This document shows, in pieces, positions 9,333-17,985 of a DNA stretch of 40,257 nt. The stretch's first letter is position 1. Every line of letters begins with the position of its first letter. The translations under genes and the position numbers were made by a program. The notes under the pieces were generated by a model, which worked only from the letters and a program-made list of their open reading frames with translations, ran no database searches and had not been told where the DNA came from. The stretch is from Pseudomonadota bacterium (GTDB lineage: Bacteria; Pseudomonadota; Alphaproteobacteria; Rhizobiales; Hyphomicrobiaceae), in assembly GCA_963205015.1 (NCBI GenBank), contig CAUJKI010000020.1, positions 1 through 40,257 on the forward strand, in the 5' to 3' direction.

Positions 9333-10327
9333 AGCGGATTCCAGCACGCGAACAGATGGCCGTTCCGCGTGCGGTCGTCGCCGCCAAGCGGAGGGCGTTC
9401 GTCGCACCGTTCGGTCCGACGTGAGCAGCGCGGTGCGAAGGCGCAGCCCCCGGTTCCGTCGGAGGGAGCGGGTGGCTGCCCAGCGATTGACTCGAGCCGA
9501 TGAGCGATCGGACCGACGATCTTGGGCACGGAGGCGAGGAGGGCGTGCGTATAAGGATGACGCCCATCGCGATAGAGGTTCTTGGCCGCCGCTGTCTCGA
9601 CGATGCGGCCGGCATACATCACGTTGACCCAGTCGGCGTAGCGCGCCACGACGCCGAGATCGTGCGTGATGAGAAGCAGCGCCCCGCCCAACCCGCGGGT
9701 AAGGTCAGTGAGAAGCGCCAAAATCTGCGCCTGTACGGTGACGTCGAGTGCTGTCGTCGGCTCGTCCGCGATGATGAGTCTTGGCTCGCAGGAGATCGCG
9801 ATAGCCACCATGACGCGCTGGCGCATACCCCCACTGAGCTGGTGAGGATAGGCCTCGGCCTTGGTCTCTGCATCAGGGATGCGGACCTTCTTGAGCAGGT
9901 TGATCGCCTGCGCTTTGGCAGCGCTCCAGGACAGCCGGCGATGACGCACCAGCGGCTCGGCGATCTGGCGCCAGATGCGCAGGCTTGGGTTCAGCGCTGT
10001 CATCGGCTCCTGGAAAACGATGCCGACCTCGTTGCCTCGGATGTCCCTGATCTGTTTCGGTGACTGCGTCTGCATATCACGGCCGGAGAGGCGTATTTCG
10101 CCGGCCGTGATCTTGATCGGTGGCATTGGCAGTAGATGGGTGAGCGACATCGCCGTGATGCTCTTGCCCGCGCCGCTTTCGCCTACGAGCGCCACGACCT
10201 GGCCGGAATAGGCTCGGAACGAAACGTCTGCAACAGCGACCAACTCCGTCTTGCCTGACCAGATGCCCATGCAGAGCCCGCGCACATCCAGTATCGGGGG
10301 CCCCGACTTTTCCAAACTTCCGGGCAT
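9329..10327 (-). CDS. Oligopeptide/dipeptide-type ABC transporter ATP-binding protein (DppD/OppD-like)
   Basis: A 332-aa ATPase, partner of the downstream DppF-like subunit. Walker A GESGAGKSI, signature LSGGMRQRVMVAIAI, Walker B LIIADEPTTALD and the switch His in LITHD are all present, followed by the oligo_HPY-type C-terminus with HPYTHALLASVP and GCAFAPRC. The GGMRQRV form of the signature is typical of OppD/DppD. The start at 10327 lies 3 bp after the stop of the binding-protein gene. Its stop overlaps the downstream ATPase start by 4 bp. Confidence 0.92.
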   Translation of the reverse strand: MPGSLEKSGPPILDVRGLCMGIWSGKTELVAVADVSFRAYSGQVVALVGESGAGKSITAMSLTHLLPMPPIKITAGEIRLSGRDMQTQSPKQIRDIRGNEVGIVFQEPMTALNPSLRIWRQIAEPLVRHRRLSWSAAKAQAINLLKKVRIPDAETKAEAYPHQLSGGMRQRVMVAIAISCEPRLIIADEPTTALDVTVQAQILALLTDLTRGLGGALLLITHDLGVVARYADWVNVMYAGRIVETAAAKNLYRDGRHPYTHALLASVPKIVGPIAHRLESIAGQPPAPSDGTGGCAFAPRCSRRTERCDERPPLGGDDRTRNGHLFACWNPL

Positions 10328-10330
10328 CGA

Positions 10331-12028
10331 TCAGAAGCCCATCGACTTCTTTAGATCCTGATCGATCCAAGCGCGCGCCCAGATCGGCGCATCACGCCGA
10401 GCGGAGACCGAAATCTCGCCATAATAGTTTTTGACCCACGGCCACCATACCGTGAACGAGCGCGGCCTGGGCAGAAACAGGAATGGCGCTCGCGCGGTCA
10501 TCTCATTGGTGAGCGCGGCGACGGCCTTCTTGACCTTGTCCGGGTCCCTCTCCTGCTGTATGGCGTCGAGCGCCGCATCGACCTTCGGGTCGTTGACGCG
10601 GGCAGTATTCCAGACGGACGAGGAGCGGAACAGTTTCTCGACTGAAGCGGTCGGATTGCTCATACCTGCGAGATGCCAATAGCCGGGGCCGTGCTTGCCG
10701 GATGTCATCAGACTGAGGAACGCCCCATACTCCTTTGGCTCGATGATCATCTTTACACCGATTGCCGACAGATATCCGGCTACAATCTGTGCCTTCTTCA
10801 ATTGGTCAGCGAAGGTCGGAACTTGAGCCTTGAACTCGAAACCATTCGCAAGACCCGCTTCGGCTAGGAGTTTCTTGGCCTTGGCCGGATTGTATTGGAG
10901 AACCTCCCGTGCCTCCTCCGACATCTTTTCGGCCGGCGTGAAATAGCCTTCCCAAGTTTCATCCAATGGCAGGTGTGGGAAATCAGCGTGGCCGCCATAG
11001 ATCTGCTTCGCGATGGCGGCCCGGTCGACCGCGAGATTCAAGGCGAGACGTACCTTCGGGTTGTCGAAGGGTGGTGCATCGACCCGCATTGCCAGCGCCT
11101 CACCCGCATAGTCGGGGTGTTCGACGACTTTGATTTTATCTCGGATCGGTGCCAGCGATTTGAGCTCGTCCCAGCTAATATTCGTCATGACATCGATCTT
11201 GCCAGTGCGGAAGGCGGCTAGGCGTGTCTGTGAATCCGCGATCGTCCGCATCACAAGCTTATCGACGAAGGGAATCTTGTACGGTTTGCCGTCGATTTTC
11301 TCGCGGTCCCAGTACTCCTTGTTAGCCTGATAATCCCCGAAGGCCCCGGCCTCATACCGCGTCAGCCGGAAGGGACCTGTGCCGCAGGCATTCTGCCAGT
11401 TGCCAGCGCCGCCGTTGGGAGCCTCCGTAATCTCTTTGGGATAGATGCCGGCGTAGTAGCCGTAGCCGAGACGGTATTTCCACTCCGAGTTGTACTCCTT
11501 TAGGAAGAAGGTCACTTGGTGCGGTCCCGTCTCCTCGGCCCTGTCGATGAAGGAGAAATAGACTTTGTTCGCCTTCGGACTAGCGATGAGACGGTTATAC
11601 GCGAACACGACATCCTTGGCGGTAAAGTCGCGCGCTTCCATGATGCCTTTGCAGGCCTGCCATTTCACGTTCTTGCGCAGGTTGACAACGATTGAGAGCG
11701 GTTTGTCGACGACCTCCCAGCTCTCTGCGAGTTCGCCGCGCAGCACGTCGTCGGAGAGCCAGGCCTCGCTGAAAAAGTTGTTCTTTCCGCCGCCACGTAC
11801 GCCCTTGCTTAGGTCGCCCACCATCAGCTGCTCCATATAGGGCCCCGCATCAATCGACACCTTCCAGTTCCAGTCGGCGGGATCCCACGACAACGCCGAA
11901 ATCCCGGGGGAGTAAGGAGAGATGGTCAGCGTGCCACCGTATTTCGGCTCCTGTGCGCTCACGGCTTGGGTCGCAATTATAGCCCCGAGCGCGGCTGCCG
12001 CCATTGTTCCGAGATGTCCGCGTGCCAT
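10331..12028 (-). CDS. ABC transporter substrate-binding protein, family 5 (peptide/nickel/opine type)
   Basis: A 565-aa periplasmic binding protein that captures the ligand and delivers it to the two permeases. The N-terminus is a Sec signal peptide of about 25 residues, with cleavage probably after AVSA before QEPKYGG. The mature start YGGTLTIS is the usual SBP_bac_5 beginning. The body has the expected DFTAKDVVFAYNR and CGTGPFRLTRYE motifs. A good Shine-Dalgarno (AGGGAGGAAC) precedes the ATG at 12028. It is placed between permease and ATPase genes of one operon. Family 5 proteins bind peptides, opines, oligosaccharides or other solutes; the ligand here is not predictable, but the adjacent catabolic genes suggest the pathway's substrate. 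Confidence 0.92.
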   Translation of the reverse strand: MARGHLGTMAAAALGAIIATQAVSAQEPKYGGTLTISPYSPGISALSWDPADWNWKVSIDAGPYMEQLMVGDLSKGVRGGGKNNFFSEAWLSDDVLRGELAESWEVVDKPLSIVVNLRKNVKWQACKGIMEARDFTAKDVVFAYNRLIASPKANKVYFSFIDRAEETGPHQVTFFLKEYNSEWKYRLGYGYYAGIYPKEITEAPNGGAGNWQNACGTGPFRLTRYEAGAFGDYQANKEYWDREKIDGKPYKIPFVDKLVMRTIADSQTRLAAFRTGKIDVMTNISWDELKSLAPIRDKIKVVEHPDYAGEALAMRVDAPPFDNPKVRLALNLAVDRAAIAKQIYGGHADFPHLPLDETWEGYFTPAEKMSEEAREVLQYNPAKAKKLLAEAGLANGFEFKAQVPTFADQLKKAQIVAGYLSAIGVKMIIEPKEYGAFLSLMTSGKHGPGYWHLAGMSNPTASVEKLFRSSSVWNTARVNDPKVDAALDAIQQERDPDKVKKAVAALTNEMTARAPFLFLPRPRSFTVWWPWVKNYYGEISVSARRDAPIWARAWIDQDLKKSMGF

Positions 12029-12061
12029 TCCTTGTTCCTCCCTAATGTTATTGTTGTTCGC

Positions 12062-12964
12062 TCAATTGCGGACTATTCCGCGCGGATCGAGAAGATCGCG
12101 GAGAGAGTCTCCGAAGATGTTCACGCAAAAAACGATCAGAGTTATCGCGAGGCCTGGGGCGGCGACCATCCAGACGTTCTCGAACATGTAGGGGCGGGCA
12201 TCGCTCAGCATACGGCCCCACGCGGGTGCCGGCGGCGGCACGCCAAGACCAAGGAAGCTGAGACTCGATTCGACCAGGATCACGCCGCCGAGCCGCGTGG
12301 TGTAGAGCACGATGAGGGGCGCGGCGATCGTTGGCAGGATGTGCCGGAGAATGATGTGCCCGTTACCGGCGCCGAAGGAATGGCCCGCCTGCACGTAGAG
12401 CTGCTCGCGCGCCGACAGTACCGCGCCCCGTACGATGCGCGAACCGGCGACGCCGTAGAGGATGCCGAGGAGGGCGATGATTTGCACGATGCCGGGGCCG
12501 AGAACCGCGACGCCCGCGATCAGCACGATCAGGTCGGGAAAGCTCTGCCAAGTATCGACGAACCGCTGAACCAGGGCGTCGAGACGTCCGCCGAAATACC
12601 CGGACAGAACTCCGAGCGTGACCGATATGGCGAGCGATAGCAGCGCGGCGGTGATACAGACGATAACGGAAGTACGGGCTCCGTAGATGACCCGACTGAG
12701 GATGTCGCGACCGAGTTCGTCTGTCCCTAGTGGGTGGGACCAGGACGGCCCCTGCATCAGCGATGTAAGGTCGATCGCGTCGAAGTCGTACGGTGCGAGC
12801 CAGGGTGCCAGGAGTGCGCAGAGCACGATCGCGGCGAGAAGGCCGGCGCAAACCGTTCCGAGAATGTCCTGTTTAAAAAGGCGACTGAAGAAAGTCCGTA
12901 CGGGCGCTGCCCAGGCGCCTCGGTCGGGACCTGCGTCGGTCTTCAGGGTCGAATTGATAGCCAT
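12062..12964 (-). CDS. ABC transporter permease (DppC/OppC-like)
   Basis: A 300-aa inner-membrane permease with the BPD_transp_1 fold. The N-terminal segment (AGLLAAIVLCALLAPWLAP) is followed by the OppC N-terminal motif GTDELGRDILSRVIYGAR, several further hydrophobic segments, and a C-terminal region with SSLSFLGLGVPPPAPAWG that is typical of DppC. It forms the channel with the DppB-like permease. It starts 3 bp after the stop of that gene, so the two are coupled, and it ends 33 bp before the binding-protein gene. Confidence 0.93.
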   Translation of the reverse strand: MAINSTLKTDAGPDRGAWAAPVRTFFSRLFKQDILGTVCAGLLAAIVLCALLAPWLAPYDFDAIDLTSLMQGPSWSHPLGTDELGRDILSRVIYGARTSVIVCITAALLSLAISVTLGVLSGYFGGRLDALVQRFVDTWQSFPDLIVLIAGVAVLGPGIVQIIALLGILYGVAGSRIVRGAVLSAREQLYVQAGHSFGAGNGHIILRHILPTIAAPLIVLYTTRLGGVILVESSLSFLGLGVPPPAPAWGRMLSDARPYMFENVWMVAAPGLAITLIVFCVNIFGDSLRDLLDPRGIVRN

Positions 12965-12967
12965 GCG

Positions 12968-13936
12968 TCAGCCCTGACGAATCTTGGGATCTAGGAGGGC
13001 GTAGCTGATGTCGACGAGCAGGTTGATCGTCATTACGCCGACGCCCACGAGGAGAAAGATGCCGGTAATGACCGGATAGTCCCGCTGCGACACCGCCATC
13101 AGGAGTAGTTGGCCCATACCGGAGATCACGAAGATCTGCTCAATTACGACCGCGCCACCGATCAGCAGGGGCAACTGCAAGCCGACGATGGTTATGACCG
13201 GCAGAAGCGCGTTTTTGAGGACATGGCGCAAAACGACCGTCCGCTCGTCGAGACCCTTGCTCCAGGCCGTGCGGACATAATCCTGGCGCATGACTTCGAG
13301 GACCATCGTACGGGTCATCCTCATCGTCACTCCGGATAAGGCGATGCCGAGGACGATCGCGGGCGGCACCATCTGGCGGAGGCTAAGGAGGGGATCGTCG
13401 GTCAGCCCAACATATTGCGTGGTCGGCGCGATCCCCCAGAGAATCGCTGGCAGGATCACCACCAACGTCCCGAGCCAAAAAGGCGGCACGGACAGGGCTG
13501 TGATGGCAAAGACACGGCCGAGATAATCGACCGGCTTGTTTTGCCGGATCGCCGAGATGATGCCGACCGGCAGCGCGATCAAGAGGGCGAAGATCATGGC
13601 CAGCACCCCCAAATAGAGGGTAGTCGGTATGCGTTCAGCGACGAGGCTAGTGACGCTCTCTCCCGTCCAAAGCGAGCGACCGAAATCTCCGTGGAGCACA
13701 ATTGAGCTGATCCAGTGCCAATATTGTACAAGGACCGGCTGATCGAGCCCGAGTGCCTTGATAAGATCTTCGCGGGTCTTGACGCTCGCCGAGATGTCGT
13801 TCTGGGACATCATCATGTCGATCGTGTCTCCCGGTATCAGGCGAATGGCCGAGAACACAATAACGCTCGCTAGCAGGAAGGTCGGCACGAGCGCGACAAG
13901 GCGACGAACTAGATATCTCAGCATGACGCGGTCCAT
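12968..13936 (-). CDS. ABC transporter permease (DppB/OppB-like)
   Basis: A 322-aa permease and first gene of the leftward importer operon. It begins with the classic MLRYLVRRLVALVPTFLLAS segment (the first TM helix) and contains the EAA-like loop (MRQDYVRTAWSKGLDERTVV) and VVIEQIFVISGMGQLL near the C-terminus. The ORF track start at 13936 adds four residues; ATG 13924 (MLRYL) matches the usual family start and is an alternative. Neither has a clear Shine-Dalgarno. The upstream region carries the operator-like sites at 14074-14098 and a weaker site (TGGTCCGACAG) at 13967-13977. Confidence 0.92.
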   Translation of the reverse strand: MDRVMLRYLVRRLVALVPTFLLASVIVFSAIRLIPGDTIDMMMSQNDISASVKTREDLIKALGLDQPVLVQYWHWISSIVLHGDFGRSLWTGESVTSLVAERIPTTLYLGVLAMIFALLIALPVGIISAIRQNKPVDYLGRVFAITALSVPPFWLGTLVVILPAILWGIAPTTQYVGLTDDPLLSLRQMVPPAIVLGIALSGVTMRMTRTMVLEVMRQDYVRTAWSKGLDERTVVLRHVLKNALLPVITIVGLQLPLLIGGAVVIEQIFVISGMGQLLLMAVSQRDYPVITGIFLLVGVGVMTINLLVDISYALLDPKIRQG

Positions 13937-14073
13937 TGGAGGGCGCGCTCACCATGCAGATTGGCTTGGTCCGACAGCACCACGCTCTTGTCCCTCTCTA
14001 TGTGAAAAAGGTCGCTGAACGCCCGCTCATCAAAAAATGAGGTGAGTTCTCAATTTGCAGTTCAGTTGCAATC

Positions 14074-14127
14074 TGGCACATCCAATTTGATCATACCATT
14101 CAAGCGTGCTCTTGGCGGCGGTGTCAA
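14074..14127 (-). promoter_or_regulatory. Putative promoter/tandem operator of the ABC importer operon
   Basis: On the minus strand a TTGACA box lies at 14127-14122. Downstream are TGGTATGATCA (14098-14088) and TGGATGTGCCA (14084-14074), again 14 bp apart. Read on the plus strand the first is TGATCATACCA, which differs from the site at 45-55 by one base. The first site starts 29 bp from the -35-like box, as the palindrome at 59-69 does from its own box. These sites sit in the 360-bp divergent gap 13937-14296, which otherwise shows no gene. Confidence 0.45.
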
Positions 14128-14182
14128 GGCGAATGTTGTCGCGGTGGCGTAGCTCCGGGTGCTTATCAATTCCGAGAAATCA

Positions 14183-14221
14183 TTGACTGACCTAATTGGA
14201 TATGCCAATTTGGTCCAACCA
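14183..14221 (+). promoter_or_regulatory. Putative promoter/tandem operator of the FAD oxidase-GST operon
   Basis: TTGACT lies at 14183-14188. TGGATATGCCA at 14197-14207 is the core of a longer perfect inverted repeat, AATTGGATATGCCAATT (14194-14210). TGGTCCAACCA at 14211-14221 is one base different from TGGTCCGACCA at 59-69. The two sites are 14 bp apart, matching the arrangement before the acyl-CoA synthetase gene. The GTG start lies 75 bp further down, after a good aaggagga ribosome-binding site. Confidence 0.5.
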
Positions 14222-14296
14222 GATCGCGATGTTTCCCGAAACGCATGCGCACCTGGATGATTTAATTGACGTCGAAATCTCGAAGGAGGACGCGCC

Positions 14297-15949
14297 GTGG
14301 CGAAGGAAAAGAGCGGCTACTATGGTCAGCGAAGGAAATTCTGGTCGTGGGGATATGAAGGTGAAGATAATTCCCAAGAAGAAATCCGTACCATGCGAGA
14401 TCGCGTGGAGCAGCGGCTTGGAATTAAAGACATCGAAGTTCTGTCAGACCCGACTCTAGATGAGATTGAACTTTATCCGTCGCGCATAAAGATCCCACGA
14501 ACGCTGGAGGATTTCTGCACCTCGGAAAAATGGGACAGAATTGTTCATACGTATGGTAAGGGTTTCAAGGACATGACCCTTATCTACCGGCGCGATTTTA
14601 AGAAGGCTCCGGACGTCGTGGCCTATCCGCGCGACGAAGAAGACATCGCCGCTATCTTCGACTGGTGCGGGGAAAATGGTTATGCATGCATACCGTATGG
14701 CGGCGGATCGAGCGTCACCGGCGGCTTCTGGGGTCCCGAGCGCGACGCCTTTCCCGGCGTCGTCGTAATCGACTTGGGCAACCTCAACAAGATTCTCGAA
14801 GTCGACCCCGTGTCACGCTGCGCGCGGATCCAGGCCGGCATTCTCGGTCCGGCTCTGGAAGAGCAACTGAAGCCGCATGGCCTCACCCTGCGCCATATTC
14901 CGCAATCGTGGGAATTCTCATCGCTGGGCGGTTGGATCGCGACTCGCTCGTCCGGTCACTATGCGACCCATCTCACGCATATTGACGACATGGTAGAAAG
15001 CCTGCGCGTGGTCACGCCGGCGGGAACGATCCAGAACCGCCGGCTGCCAGGCTCGGGTGCGGGACCCAATCCGGATCGGCTGTTCATCGGGTCTGAGGGC
15101 TCGCTGGGCATCATCACCGATGCATGGATGCGTTTACAGGGGCGTGTGAAATTCCGTGCGAATGCATCGATCTCATTCAAGACGTTCTATCAAGGTGCCA
15201 AGGCCGTCCGTCAGATCACCCAAGCAGGACTATTCCCGGCGAACTGTCGTTATCTGGACGAGCAGGACGCCAAATTCTACGGCGCTGGAGACGGCACCGA
15301 TTCGGTCTTGTTGCTGGGCTTCGAATCCGCCGACCATCCGATGGACGCGTGGCTGGAGCGCAGCCTCGAAATCTGCAAGGACTTCGGTGGCGTCGTGAAG
15401 CAACGCGCGGGAACTGCGGACAACGCGCTGGAGACCAGCCGTAGCGGGCCGCAGGGTAGCTGGCGGCACCAGTTCAGGTATCTGCCCCGGCTGATGCATA
15501 CGCGCGCCGCGATGGGAATCGTCAGCTTCACGTTCGAAACTGCCTACACTTGGGATAAGTTCGAAGAAGTCGATACCGAGATCATGCGACGCATGCGGAA
15601 AGCCCAGAAGGAAAATCTTGGCGGCGGCATCGTCTGCCGTAGGTTCTCCTTCCTGTATCCGGACGGCCCGGCCCCTTACTATTCGGTCATGGCTCCTTCG
15701 ACACATGCCAACAGCCTTGAAGCCTATACGATGCTCCACGACGTGGCGTCAGATGCGCTACTTGAACTCGGCGCCACCATCACGCACCATCATGCTGTCG
15801 GCAAATCGTTCCGTCCTTGGTACGACAAGGAAGTCGATCCGTTGTTCCGCCGTGTGCTGGCAGCCGCCAAGACCGAACTGGACCCGAAGTGGATGTTGAA
15901 TCCTGGGCTTATCGTTGACAAGCCAGCAGGGCTAAAGATCGTCGGATAG
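14297..15949 (+). CDS. FAD-binding oxidase, alkyl-dihydroxyacetonephosphate synthase-like
   Basis: A 550-aa flavoprotein of the VAO/PCMH superfamily. The N-terminal RRKFWSWGYE motif, the FAD loop YGGGSSVTGG (about residues 132-141), the central SLGGWIATRSSG and IGSEGSLGIIT motifs, and the C-terminal triple histidine THHHAVGK (H497-H499) are all arranged as in alkyl-DHAP synthase, where the histidines are catalytic. In bacteria such proteins are often of unknown function rather than ether-lipid enzymes; here the context (importer, acyl-CoA synthetase, hydroxyacid oxidase, GST) suggests a catabolic oxidation. The start is GTG 14297, fixed by aaggagga 6 bp upstream. A GST gene follows after 13 bp. 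Confidence 0.85.
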   Translation: MAKEKSGYYGQRRKFWSWGYEGEDNSQEEIRTMRDRVEQRLGIKDIEVLSDPTLDEIELYPSRIKIPRTLEDFCTSEKWDRIVHTYGKGFKDMTLIYRRDFKKAPDVVAYPRDEEDIAAIFDWCGENGYACIPYGGGSSVTGGFWGPERDAFPGVVVIDLGNLNKILEVDPVSRCARIQAGILGPALEEQLKPHGLTLRHIPQSWEFSSLGGWIATRSSGHYATHLTHIDDMVESLRVVTPAGTIQNRRLPGSGAGPNPDRLFIGSEGSLGIITDAWMRLQGRVKFRANASISFKTFYQGAKAVRQITQAGLFPANCRYLDEQDAKFYGAGDGTDSVLLLGFESADHPMDAWLERSLEICKDFGGVVKQRAGTADNALETSRSGPQGSWRHQFRYLPRLMHTRAAMGIVSFTFETAYTWDKFEEVDTEIMRRMRKAQKENLGGGIVCRRFSFLYPDGPAPYYSVMAPSTHANSLEAYTMLHDVASDALLELGATITHHHAVGKSFRPWYDKEVDPLFRRVLAAAKTELDPKWMLNPGLIVDKPAGLKIVG

Positions 15950-15962
15950 GGATTTTCCAGCT

Positions 15963-16643
15963 ATGATTGATCTATACTTCTGGCCAACCCCCAACGGGTA
16001 TAAAGCAGCTATAATGCTGGCAGAGTTGGACTTGGAGTATCGTGTAATTCCGGTTGATATAACGGCAGGTCAGCAGTTTCATCCGGAATTCCTGAAGATC
16101 AATCCAAACAACAAAGTGCCGGCCATCGTGGATCACGATGGCCCGCACAACAAGCCTTATGCTGTTTTTGAATCCGCGGTCGTTCTGATCTATCTTGCAG
16201 AAAAGTTCGGTAAATTCCTTTCTCAGGATCCGGAGAAACGCTACGATACGTTAAAGTGGCTTGTCTTTCAGAATACGACGATGGGTCCAATGCTGGGCCA
16301 AGCACACCACTTCATGGTGTATGCGACCGAGAAGATCGATTACGCCATCGAACGTTATGATCGGGAAGTTGGCCGAATATACAACATTCTCGAGAAGCGC
16401 CTTGGCGAATCTGAATATCTCGCCGGCGAGTATTCTATCGCTGACATCAGCACATTCCCTTGGGTTCGCACGCGAAAGCTGCATCGACGCGAGTTGTCGG
16501 AGTACCCGAACATTGATCGATGGTACCAGGCGATCAAAGACCGTCCGGGGGTTCGGGCGGGCATAAACACGTTGTCCGACAGCAAACAATGGGAAGCGAA
16601 GCCGGGCACCGAGGCCTGGAAGAATATGTTTGGAAAGAACTGA
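15963..16643 (+). CDS. Glutathione transferase, YfcG/YghU type
   Basis: A 226-aa cytosolic GST. The N-terminal thioredoxin-like domain begins MIDLYFWPTPNGYK, with T9 and N11 as in E. coli YfcG/YghU, which use these residues rather than Ser, Tyr or Cys and act as disulfide-bond oxidoreductases with two bound glutathiones. NKVPAIVDH (the cis-Pro loop) and FESAVVLIYLAEK (the ES glutathione-binding motif) follow. The all-helical C-terminal domain includes EYSIADISTFPW. It lies 13 bp after the FAD oxidase and is surely cotranscribed, so it may handle a glutathione adduct or reductive step in the same pathway. It is the last intact gene before the pseudogene zone. Confidence 0.92.
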   Translation: MIDLYFWPTPNGYKAAIMLAELDLEYRVIPVDITAGQQFHPEFLKINPNNKVPAIVDHDGPHNKPYAVFESAVVLIYLAEKFGKFLSQDPEKRYDTLKWLVFQNTTMGPMLGQAHHFMVYATEKIDYAIERYDREVGRIYNILEKRLGESEYLAGEYSIADISTFPWVRTRKLHRRELSEYPNIDRWYQAIKDRPGVRAGINTLSDSKQWEAKPGTEAWKNMFGKN

Positions 16644-16677
16644 AGTTCGTAACAATCAAAAGGGAGCGTCGACTCAA

Positions 16678-17336
16678 ATGGCTAACTGGGTAAAGGCCGC
16701 TCTTACGAAAGATGGGTCGGATGATAGCATTCAGCAGCTCAATATCGACGGATGTAAAGTTGCGCTCTAGCGGGATGCCTATCCATGGCAGAAGTATCCC
16801 CAGGCTGAGTCTATCAACGCATTCGCGCGGGTATCGGTGCGGCAATGAGCCAAGATCCGACCAAAAGCGAGCGTTGAAGCGAAGCGGCTCGCTGGACTTC
16901 GCGAAGCGGCTGCGGCGATGAAGCTGAGTTATTGGGCCGATCAGATCGATATTCAGATCGAGGTCGTGCAAGGTCTTACAGCTTTTGCTGAAGGCGAGCG
17001 CGATGAGGGTATTACATGCTGGGCCACGCGGCGGATCGCGAAGATGCGAGTGCTAAAAGTGTCGTCACGCCAGGACCAATTGTTCCGGCGCGAGAGATAT
17101 TGGCGATGATACTTGAGCGTGACGGTAAACCGGCTGACGCTCTCGCTGAATTCGAAAAAGTGCTTCAGCACCAACCTAATCGATACCGCGCGATCGCGGG
17201 AGCGGCAGAATGTGCCAAGCGAGCAAGCAATGAGCAGAAAGCAGTCTTCTACTCGAAGCAACTGCTCGAGCTGGCCAAGCATGCGGATAGCCCACGACCT
17301 GAGATCGCTGAGGCAAAGCGCACGCTCGGGATGTAA
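16678..17336 (+). pseudogene. Decayed TPR-family protein gene (stops and frameshifts)
   Basis: A continuous protein signal appears only by switching frames. In the ATG 16678 frame, 30 codons reach a TAG at 16768-16770, then the same frame reads AYPWQKYPQAESINAFAR. A shift gives GIGAAMSQDPTKSER, another gives EAKRLAGLREAAAAMKLSYW through FAEGERDEG. A last shift enters the 17016-17336 ORF with AADREDASAKSVVTPGP, AREILAMILERDGKPADAL and a TPR-like helix pair. From memory this order matches the C-terminal part of alphaproteobacterial tetratricopeptide proteins. At least three frameshifts plus one stop make it a dead remnant. Whether the first 30 codons belong to it is uncertain. Confidence 0.7.
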
Positions 17337-17369
17337 GGCAATAGTTTCTGGTGCCGGTTTCTGGATGCC

Positions 17370-17814
17370 TTGGAAAAGCAAACCGAGGAGAATATCAGAC
17401 GCGAACTGACAGGTTTCGAGCCCACGTCTTGGCTGATGTATCCAAAGGTGTTCAGCGACTATGCTTCGGCTCAGACGGAATATGGTCCGGTCAGGCCTGC
17501 TAACGCCAGTCTATTTCTATGGTATGAAGTCGAGGACGAGATCCTCGTCGATATCGAACGCAGCAAGATGCTTGTCATTCGCTGTCTGTCCATCGGTGAC
17601 GTCGATGAGAAGGGCATGGCGCCAATGCCGGCGTCGTGTCCACGGTGGCGGTTGCGACTGGACGATCGGTCAATTCCGGAGATGTGCTGCTATCGATCTA
17701 GGTCGTGAAAATGGAGACGGTACTATACGCCGATTGCGATGGACCGTCGCCGAAGTGCTGGTGCGCGCCAGCGATCAGATCGACGCAAAGGGTCTGTTGA
17801 TTGTTTACGGCTGA
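17370..17814 (+). pseudogene. Remnant of the 3' end of a pyruvate carboxylase gene
   Basis: The 17370 frame reads LMYPKVFSDYASAQTEYGPV and EDEILVDIERSKMLVIR, the end of the carboxyltransferase/PT domain of pyruvate carboxylase. After GMAPMP a frame change gives VVSTVAVATGRSVNSGDVLL, then a TAG where the biotin motif should read EAMKMET (here stop-VVKMET). A further shift gives VAEVLVRASDQIDAKGLLIV and the natural stop at 17812. About 60 residues between the two domains are missing compared with the family as I remember it. With several frameshifts, a stop beside the biotinyl lysine and no 5' part, it cannot encode an enzyme. It marks a region of gene decay or past recombination next to the transfer operon. 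Confidence 0.8.
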
Positions 17815-17985
17815 TTTGGGCAGTTAAGTAGATGAGAGGTGTGCCCGCAAAAGTATGACTCAAATCGGAGAGATGATAGCTCGCAGACAGGATGAAGGTT
17901 GTAGGACGGAAGAACATAGGTAACACATATCTGCGGAATTGCCGAGTTATGCACGACATAGGGACGGCAGAAAGGCAGGACAGGA

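Noticed and set aside
14196-14459. ORF of 87 aa before the FAD oxidase gene
   Set aside because: It overlaps the FAD oxidase gene and its strong ribosome-binding site, and its protein has no family features.
16637-16648. GAACT-ga-AGTTC as a terminator after the GST gene
   Set aside because: The stem is only 5 bp with a 2-nt loop and no U-tract.
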